A stretch of 9,087 bases of DNA, taken from contig JAAHHL010000206.1 in NCBI GenBank assembly GCA_010672185.1, forward strand, positions 1 to 9,087. The letters run 5' to 3'. Numbering within the stretch: position 1 is the first letter of the stretch; each line of letters opens with the position of its first letter. Under the pieces are notes generated by a model that saw only the letters and a program-made list of their open reading frames with translations, did no database searches and was not told the DNA's origin. This document shows positions 5,184 through 9,087 of the stretch, one piece after another. The DNA is from Caldora sp. SIO3E6. Its GTDB lineage: Bacteria > Cyanobacteriota > Cyanobacteriia > Cyanobacteriales > Coleofasciculaceae. The translations under genes were made by a program, and so were the position numbers.

Positions 5184-6008
5184 ATGTACTTTCCTTTGGG
5201 GCGTCAAAACTTTTACAACGAAATACGTCAGCCAGATGACCAAATAGACCTGGCAAAAGCAGCACTTTATATTGCCCAAGAAGAATATCCTGACCTGGAA
5301 ATTTCTGCCTACCTTGAAGCTCTTGATTTAATAGCAACTAAGGTAAAAGAGCGCTTACCAGCCGAACGATATCCCTTGAAAATAATCAAAAGTATCAATC
5401 AATACTTATACGATGACCTGGGCTATACTGGCAACACCAAGGATTACTATAATCCTGGCAATAGCTTCCTCAATGATGTCATCGACCAGAGGATTGGTAT
5501 TCCCATCACTCTGTCCCTGGTTTATTTAGAAATTGCTCGACGCCTTGACTTTCCTATGGTTGGGGTCAATATGCCTGGACATTTCCTCATTCGTCCCAAT
5601 TTTGAGGATGCGGGAATCTTTGTCGATGCTTTCCACCAAGGAGAAGTTTTATTCGAGCAAGATTGCGAGGAACGACTTACCCAAGTTTTCCGTCGTCCAG
5701 TGCAACTGCAACCTAGTTTTACTGCTCCCGTAAGTCATAAGCAGCTATTGGCAAGGATGCTAACAAACCTCAAATTTATTTACCTCAACTGCCAAGATTT
5801 ACCTAAGGCACTGGCAGCTGTTGAACGTATTTTACTCTTATTTCCCGATGCTCCCCAAGAGCGGCGAGACCGAGGCCTTCTTTCCTATCAATTAGGATAC
5901 TGGTCTCAAGCCTCCCAGGATTTAGAAATTTATTTGGCAATGGTTCCCCACGCCAAAGATGGAGGGATGATTAGTCAGTTGCTGGAGACAATGGGGAGTC
6001 AAGAGTAG
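5184..6008 (+). CDS. SirB1-family protein (transglutaminase-like fold plus TPR)
   Basis: A 274-residue protein, the usual size for the SirB1/YchA family. Residues about 25-185 match the transglutaminase-like core: the family signature RIGIPITLSLVYLEIARRL (103-121), then PGHFLIR (131-137, His133) and IFVDAF (145-150, Asp148). No cysteine is present at the position where true transglutaminases keep the nucleophile (the only ones are Cys161 and Cys203), so catalysis of that type is unlikely; this is usual in the family as far as I know. Residues about 188-255 look like paired helices of TPR type (LTNLKFIYLNCQDLPKALAAVERILLL, then a second helix pair around YQLGYWSQASQDLEIYL). The cellular role is not established. 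It is cytoplasmic, with no signal peptide. The ATG at 5184 lacks a close Shine-Dalgarno (AAGGA at 5161-5165 is too far), but the N-terminus MYFPLGRQNFY fits homologues as I recall them. Confidence 0.9.
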   Translation: MYFPLGRQNFYNEIRQPDDQIDLAKAALYIAQEEYPDLEISAYLEALDLIATKVKERLPAERYPLKIIKSINQYLYDDLGYTGNTKDYYNPGNSFLNDVIDQRIGIPITLSLVYLEIARRLDFPMVGVNMPGHFLIRPNFEDAGIFVDAFHQGEVLFEQDCEERLTQVFRRPVQLQPSFTAPVSHKQLLARMLTNLKFIYLNCQDLPKALAAVERILLLFPDAPQERRDRGLLSYQLGYWSQASQDLEIYLAMVPHAKDGGMISQLLETMGSQE

Positions 6009-6010
6009 AG

Positions 6011-6046
6011 AGCTGAGGGAGCTGAGGGAGCTGAGGGAGCTGGGGG
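6011..6046. repeat. Tandem nonamer array AGCTGAGGG, 4 units
   Basis: Units at 6011, 6020 and 6029 are perfect, and a fourth at 6038 reads AGCTGGGGG. The array begins two bases after the SirB1-family stop codon. The remaining spacer to 6138 is unremarkable, with no clear terminator between the two convergent genes. Confidence 0.9.
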
Positions 6047-6138
6047 AGAAGAATTAAAGCTTATCCGAGCAGTATTTGCCCTCTGCCTTGTTTTCATTAA
6101 AGTGTAAGTATTTAACCGGATTAGATATTAGAGCTTAA

Positions 6139-6600
6139 TTAATTGGACTTGAGCTGATAAGTCTCCTCTGCAACTCGCTTGAGGCGTCTGAGTTGAGCTT
6201 TCATATCACTCTGTGTCCATTTTTCAGCAAAGGTTCTAAAACCCCAGCTAACTAAGGGATTAGGAATTTCAAACTCAAAGCGGTTGAGCAGAAGAGTTCC
6301 TTGGTTCGCTGGCTGACATTCCCAGTGATCGCGTCCCTGGAAAAATCCCTTGAATCCCCAAACTACTAAGCCTGGTTCTCTTTCTAAGACTACACTTTTA
6401 AGAGTCGGTTGCAACAGAGGAATGTTAATCACAAAGCGAGAGCGACTACCTACTTGTGTACTCCATTTCCCTATTGGTTCACAACGTAGAGCTGGATTTA
6501 GCCAGCGATGCATCAAAATCTGGTCAGTAATACAGCTCTCAACCACAGTGGCACTAGCGTTGATTTGAATCGATTGTTCAAAAACTTGGGGGTTTGACAT
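6139..6600 (-). CDS. SRPBCC (START-like) family protein
   Basis: A 153-residue protein from the chosen ATG at 6600 (MSNPQVFEQS). It has the layout of a polyketide-cyclase/START-like fold covering the whole chain: a first strand FEQSIQINAS, a short helix pair with LMHRWLNPALRC (29-40), strands around SRFVINIP, LVVWGFKGF and LLLNRFEFEIP, and a long C-terminal helix about 118-147 (WTQSDMKAQLRRLKRVAEE). The fold makes a hydrophobic ligand pocket; the ligand is unknown, and no catalytic residues can be named. It is cytoplasmic and convergent with the SirB1-family gene. The frame stays open to another ATG at 6696, but those 32 extra residues do not belong to the fold, and a promoter-like TATACT (6649-6644) lies within them, so the shorter start is preferred. 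No Shine-Dalgarno is evident. Confidence 0.85.
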   Translation of the reverse strand: MSNPQVFEQSIQINASATVVESCITDQILMHRWLNPALRCEPIGKWSTQVGSRSRFVINIPLLQPTLKSVVLEREPGLVVWGFKGFFQGRDHWECQPANQGTLLLNRFEFEIPNPLVSWGFRTFAEKWTQSDMKAQLRRLKRVAEETYQLKSN

Positions 6601-6643
6601 GGAAAAATTCAAAAGCTGATCTATAACTAGTTTGACACTACGC

Positions 6644-6649
6644 AGTATA
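6644..6649 (-). promoter_or_regulatory. Possible -10 box TATACT for the SRPBCC gene
   Basis: TATACT on the minus strand, 5/6 to consensus, would start transcription about 37 bases before the ATG at 6600. No -35 element is recognisable upstream, so this is weak, but it agrees with the shorter protein start. Confidence 0.3.
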
Positions 6650-6733
6650 AGAAGAAGATAAGGATGCCCGTAGGGCTTTTGGCGCGTCTGGTACATCTAG
6701 CGGGATAACGAGAAAACGAGAAGTAAAGGTATG

Positions 6734-6748
6734 AGGGGTTACACCCCT
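6734..6748. repeat. Hairpin AGGGGT-TAC-ACCCCT
   Basis: A perfect 6-base stem with a 3-base loop and no T-run on either strand. It lies just beyond the stop codon of the possible minus-strand remnant at 6765-6863 and could have been its terminator, or be an independent palindromic element. Confidence 0.65.
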
Positions 6749-6764
6749 ATTATCTGGCAGTATC

Positions 6765-6863
6765 CTAGAAAGACGTAGTAAGTTTAGCAACTGGCAAGAC
6801 AACTTCTATGAGAGAATCAACACCATCAATTACCACAGCATGGTAAACAGCAATCCTTTGTTG
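6765..6863 (-). pseudogene. Possible 3' remnant of an unidentified gene (32 codons, no start)
   Basis: Between an in-frame TAA (6866-6864) and TAG (6767-6765), the minus strand reads 32 codons giving QQRIAVYHAVVIDGV at the start and SLIEVVLPVAKLTTSF at the end. The composition is protein-like (alternating hydrophobic strand pattern, no low complexity), but no ATG precedes it and only an internal GTG could start it. I do not recognise the family. It may be chance. Confidence 0.2.
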
Positions 6864-6893
6864 TTATCCCGTGAAAGTTGAGAGTATGTAATT

Positions 6894-6898
6894 AAGGA
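6894..6898 (+). promoter_or_regulatory. Ribosome binding site AAGGA
   Basis: AAGGA ends 5 bases before the ATG at 6904, a good Shine-Dalgarno that fixes the start of the large membrane protein. Confidence 0.75.
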
Positions 6899-6903
6899 AT
6901 ACT

Positions 6904-8598
6904 ATGAATGAAACTTGGGAAGGTATCGTCCAAATTGTAGGAGTGGGTGTACCAGGCTCGGTGCATCCAATTTTGGCTCAAACAGATGTGTTTGGGTCAT
7001 TCATCGAGGACATTATCGCTTTTCTGCCTAATCTGCTAGGAGCAATCCTATTTCTGTTACTCGGCATAATTGTTGCTGTAGCAGTGGCTAATTTAATAGA
7101 AGGATTACTCAGTCGCACCAGAATTGACAACAAAATTGCTAACTGGCTCACCGCTGCTCAGGAAGGGGTAGAGCCTCCCAAAATTGAGAAATGGATATCC
7201 GGTGGAGTTTTCTGGCTGATCATTATCTTCACCGTGGTGGGGGTTTTACAGCGACTGCAACTAGAAGCGGTTTCTGAACCCCTCAATAGTTTTCTCAACC
7301 AAATTCTGAGCTTTTTGCCTCAGCTTTTGGGTGCGGCAATTCTCTTGGGTGTTGCTTGGTTAATTGCCTCCCTAGTCAAACTAGTAACAACGCGGTCACT
7401 ACGGTTATTTAGATTAGATGAGCGCTTAGGTCAACAGGTGGAGAGTCCCTCAGACGGTTCAGAGGGAACTTCAACTAGCGCTACCACCCCCCCAACCAAT
7501 CAGTTCTCCCTGAGCGACACTATTGGTAACGCTCTTTACTGGTTCATCTTTCTCCTGTTTCTGCCTTCAATTTTAAGTACCCTAGGCTTACAGGGAACTT
7601 TGGAACCAGTGCAGCAGCTGCTGAATGAAATTCTGGCAGCTTTGCCGAATATTCTGAAAGCGATCGTGATTGCTGGCGCTGGTTGGGTGGTTGCTCAAGT
7701 GGTGCGCCGGATTGTCACAGGTCTTTTGTCCGCAGCAGGCTTTAATCAGTTGGGTAGTCAGTTTGGACTTCAGACAACTACTGGTGGTAAATCTCTCTCC
7801 TGGATTATTGGAACCATTGTCTATGTACTGATTTTGATCCCCACGGCAATCGCTGCTCTCAATGCTCTGGAAATTCAGGCAATTTCAGAGCCAGCGATCG
7901 CCATGTTGGATCAGATCCTCAGTGCTATCCCCAAAATCGCTACAGCGGTAGTGATTTTAATAATTGCTTATGTTATAGGACAGTTTGTCCGTGAGCTAGT
8001 AACCAATATCCTCACCAGTATTGGCTTTAACAATCTTTTCCAGTGGCTAGGGGTAGCTGTAGCTACACCAACTGACGAAATAGAACCAGAGATACCAGAA
8101 CCCTCTACTGGACAAGAGACGGTGCTACAGTCTAGCTCTGTTCCCACTCGCACACCATCAGAACTGGTGGGAGTTATTGCGTTAGTGGCCATTATGCTGT
8201 TTGCGATCATTGCAGCAACCGATATCTTACAAATTGAACCTTTGACGGCAATTGTTACCGGAGTTTTGGTCATTGCTGGTCAAATTCTAGGAGGTTTAGT
8301 TGTATTTGCCTTGGGTCTATTCTTAGCAACTTTTACCTTTAAGTTGATTAGTAGCTCTGGCTCCCGCCAATCAGTTATTTTAGGACAGGCGGCTCGGATT
8401 GTGATCATCGCTTTTTCCGCAGCTATTGCCCTCGAACAAATGGGTATTGGGGGTGACATTGTTAACTTAGCCTTTGGCTTGCTCCTAGGAGCGATCGCTG
8501 TGGCAATTGCCCTGGCTTTCGGTTTAGGGTCTCGCGATATTGCTGCCGAGCAGGTTCGCGAATGGTTAGCATCTTTCAGGGGTAGACAAGATGACTGA
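6904..8598 (+). CDS. Multi-pass membrane protein with conserved TM-helix repeats, MscS-associated family
   Basis: A 564-residue integral membrane protein, usually annotated as a mechanosensitive ion channel family member. The core is a repeat of the conserved-TM-helix type (PF05552-like). Similar segments begin FLPNLLGAILF (40), FLPQLLGAAIL (137), ALPNILKAIVI (246) and AIPKIATAVVI (341), each preceded by an amphipathic stretch with S/L-EP and F/L-L-x-Q/E-I-L, and a fifth, weaker one lies near 445. About ten to twelve membrane segments are expected. Two soluble linkers are rich in Ser/Thr/Pro (about 180-200) and acidic/Pro (about 385-420). The C-terminal Ala/Gly-rich helix (523-541, LAFGLLLGAIAVAIALAFG) recalls the pore helix of MscS, but the chain stops about 23 residues later, with no MscS beta domain. 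A role in osmotic or stretch response is inferred from family naming only. A clear Shine-Dalgarno precedes the ATG, and a terminator follows at 8731. Confidence 0.88.
   Translation: MNETWEGIVQIVGVGVPGSVHPILAQTDVFGSFIEDIIAFLPNLLGAILFLLLGIIVAVAVANLIEGLLSRTRIDNKIANWLTAAQEGVEPPKIEKWISGGVFWLIIIFTVVGVLQRLQLEAVSEPLNSFLNQILSFLPQLLGAAILLGVAWLIASLVKLVTTRSLRLFRLDERLGQQVESPSDGSEGTSTSATTPPTNQFSLSDTIGNALYWFIFLLFLPSILSTLGLQGTLEPVQQLLNEILAALPNILKAIVIAGAGWVVAQVVRRIVTGLLSAAGFNQLGSQFGLQTTTGGKSLSWIIGTIVYVLILIPTAIAALNALEIQAISEPAIAMLDQILSAIPKIATAVVILIIAYVIGQFVRELVTNILTSIGFNNLFQWLGVAVATPTDEIEPEIPEPSTGQETVLQSSSVPTRTPSELVGVIALVAIMLFAIIAATDILQIEPLTAIVTGVLVIAGQILGGLVVFALGLFLATFTFKLISSSGSRQSVILGQAARIVIIAFSAAIALEQMGIGGDIVNLAFGLLLGAIAVAIALAFGLGSRDIAAEQVREWLASFRGRQDD
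7894..7901. repeat. HIP1 octamer GCGATCGC
   Basis: The highly iterated palindrome typical of many cyanobacterial genomes, here inside the membrane-protein coding region. It supports the taxonomic call. Confidence 0.95.
8491..8498. repeat. HIP1 octamer GCGATCGC
   Basis: A second perfect HIP1 site in the same gene, encoding Ala-Ile-Ala of the C-terminal helix. No other perfect copy was found in the window. Confidence 0.95.
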
Positions 8599-8605
8599 TT
8601 TGTTA

Positions 8606-8682
8606 TTGGTCATTGGTCATTAGTCATTGGTCATTGGTCATTAGTCATTGGTCATTGGTCATTAGTCATTAGTCATTGGTCA
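8606..8682. repeat. STRR array TTRGTCA, 11 heptamer units with 21-base higher order
   Basis: Eleven contiguous units start 7 bases after the membrane-protein stop codon. The third base follows G,G,A,G,G,A,G,G,A,A,G, so three exact 21-base super-units (TTGGTCA TTGGTCA TTAGTCA) occupy 8606-8668. TTGGTCA is the STRR2-type unit described in filamentous cyanobacteria, cited from memory. Confidence 0.95.
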
Positions 8683-8703
8683 TTAGAACAAAAGACCAAT
8701 GAC
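8672..8703. repeat. Inverted repeat pairing the array end with a reverse copy (10-base stem)
   Basis: GTCATTGGTC (8672-8681, inside the array) is perfectly complementary to GACCAATGAC (8694-8703) across a 12-base loop. No T-run follows, so it is unlikely to terminate by itself. It lies 27 bases before the strong terminator. Confidence 0.75.
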
Positions 8704-8730
8704 GCGCTGCGTGAAAATTAAATTGGTATC

Positions 8731-8768
8731 AAAAATCGCACCTTTTACTGATCAAAGGTGCGATTTTT
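8731..8768 (+). terminator. Strong bidirectional rho-independent terminator
   Basis: A perfect 15-base stem pairs 8731-8745 with 8754-8768 (core ATCGCACC/GGTGCGAT flanked by A-runs and T-runs) around the loop TACTGATC, followed by TATTTT. It would end the membrane-protein transcript 133 bases past its stop codon, and the A-tract makes it work from the other side as well. Confidence 0.92.
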
Positions 8769-8880
8769 TATTTTAAATTTTTATTTCTACCTTGCAACCT
8801 TCTTTCTTCCCTCCGGGTGAACGAAATTTTGGGTGGGATTTCTTGAGCGTTGTATCCAAAAATTATCAGTTCCCTCTTCT

Positions 8881-8936
8881 TCCTCCGCTCCTCCGCACCT
8901 CCGCTCCTCCGCACCTCCGCTCCTCCGCTCCTCCGC
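8881..8936. repeat. Tandem octamer array WCCTCCGC, 7 units
   Basis: Seven contiguous 8-base units whose first base reads T,T,A,T,A,T,T. It shares the octamer period, but not the sequence, of the CCCYATCT array at 2025-2112. Confidence 0.93.
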
Positions 8937-8965
8937 TCCCCACCCTTTTTTTCGCTCACCCCTTC

Positions 8966-8999
8966 CCTCCTGCCTCCTGCCTCCTGCCTTCTGCCTTCT
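8966..8999. repeat. Tandem heptamer array CCTYCTG, almost 5 units
   Basis: CCTCCTG at 8966, 8973 and 8980, CCTTCTG at 8987 and a partial unit at 8994. It has the same family and orientation as the long tract at 1132-1326. Confidence 0.92.
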
Positions 9000-9014
9000 A
9001 TTTATACCAGTACA

Positions 9015-9087
9015 ATGTCTGCTGCTGACTTTTCAATTTTGGCAACCGAATGCTCTGATTCAGAACACTCAAAGGTAGAACTTACAG
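9015..9087 (+). CDS. Possible N-terminus of an unidentified gene, cut by right edge
   Basis: An ATG at 9015 opens a frame that reaches the window end without a stop (24 codons, MSAADFSILATECSDSEHSK then VELT). It starts just after the repeats end, and codon use looks ordinary. There is no Shine-Dalgarno, and the family cannot be told. The opposite strand is also open here (ending near 9003), so a minus-strand gene ending in this stretch, served by the terminator at 8731-8768, is an alternative. Confidence 0.3.
   Translation, partial: MSAADFSILATECSDSEHSKVELT

Larger units (their letters stand above)
6601..6903. other. 303-base divergent spacer
   Basis: It lies between the SRPBCC gene (minus) and the membrane-protein gene (plus). 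It contains the hairpin at 6734-6748, a possible short gene remnant at 6765-6863 (minus), and a widely separated 9-base inverted repeat CGGGATAAC (6701-6709) / GTTATCCCG (6863-6871). No convincing plus-strand promoter was found for the large gene. Confidence 0.6.
8769..9014. other. Right-hand spacer with C/T-rich repeats
   Basis: From 8769 to 8880 I see no gene, repeat or hairpin of note. From 8881 to 8999 there are two tandem arrays, listed separately. With 8599-8768 this makes more than 400 bases without a gene. Reading frames across the arrays on either strand are low complexity. Confidence 0.7.

Noticed and set aside
6601..6696. N-terminal extension of the SRPBCC gene to the ATG at 6696
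   Set aside because: The extra 32 residues (MYQTRQKPYGHPYLLL at the start) lie outside the fold, contain the promoter-like TATACT, and the ATG at 6600 gives the normal family length.
6861..6890. TTGTTA and TATGTA with an 18-base spacer as promoter of the membrane-protein gene
   Set aside because: The transcript would start inside the Shine-Dalgarno, leaving no usable leader; the boxes are also poor.
8768..9078. Open frames on both strands across the right-hand repeats
   Set aside because: They owe their length to the WCCTCCGC and CCTYCTG arrays and have no ribosome site or domain.

Overview
The window looks like the chromosome of a cyanobacterium, probably a filamentous one. The evidence is two HIP1 octamers (GCGATCGC) inside one gene, several families of short tandemly repeated heptamers in the spacers (including TTGGTCA, the STRR2-type unit I recall from filamentous cyanobacteria), a PATAN-plus-receiver protein of the PatA/PixG/HmpA kind, and GAF domains of the cyanobacterial phytochrome/cyanobacteriochrome type.

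Left part (1-3876, all minus strand): most of a chemotaxis-like operon of the pil/pix/hmp class, read right to left. It begins with a PATAN+REC protein (PilG/PixG/HmpA position), then a stand-alone CheY-type receiver (PilH position), a CheW adaptor (PilI position) and the N-terminal 325 residues of a GAF-containing protein in the PilJ/PixJ/HmpD receptor position, cut by the window edge. The CheA/PilL kinase that normally follows would lie outside. In the related systems these genes control type IV pilus-driven motility (phototaxis, hormogonium gliding). The spacers within this operon are heavily loaded with tandem repeats, and one array contains the start codon of the cheW-like gene.

Middle (3877-6600): a 566-base divergent spacer with a cluster of hairpins, including a good terminator-like element just before a small exported Cys/His-containing protein of unknown function (4443-4895). 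A diverged 23-base direct repeat flanks that gene. Next come a SirB1-family protein (5184-6008) and a convergent SRPBCC (START-like) lipid/ligand-binding-fold protein (6139-6600, minus).

Right part (6601-9087): a 303-base spacer that may hold a short gene remnant, then a 564-residue membrane protein built from repeated conserved-TM-helix units of the MscS-associated family (6904-8598). It is followed at once by an 11-unit TTGGTCA array and a strong bidirectional terminator. The remainder is C/T-rich repeats and possibly the first 24 codons of another gene at the right edge.

Only the left operon forms a clear functional unit. The other genes look like singly transcribed housekeeping or accessory genes separated by repeat-rich spacers. 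I see no mobile element, tRNA, rRNA or CRISPR array.
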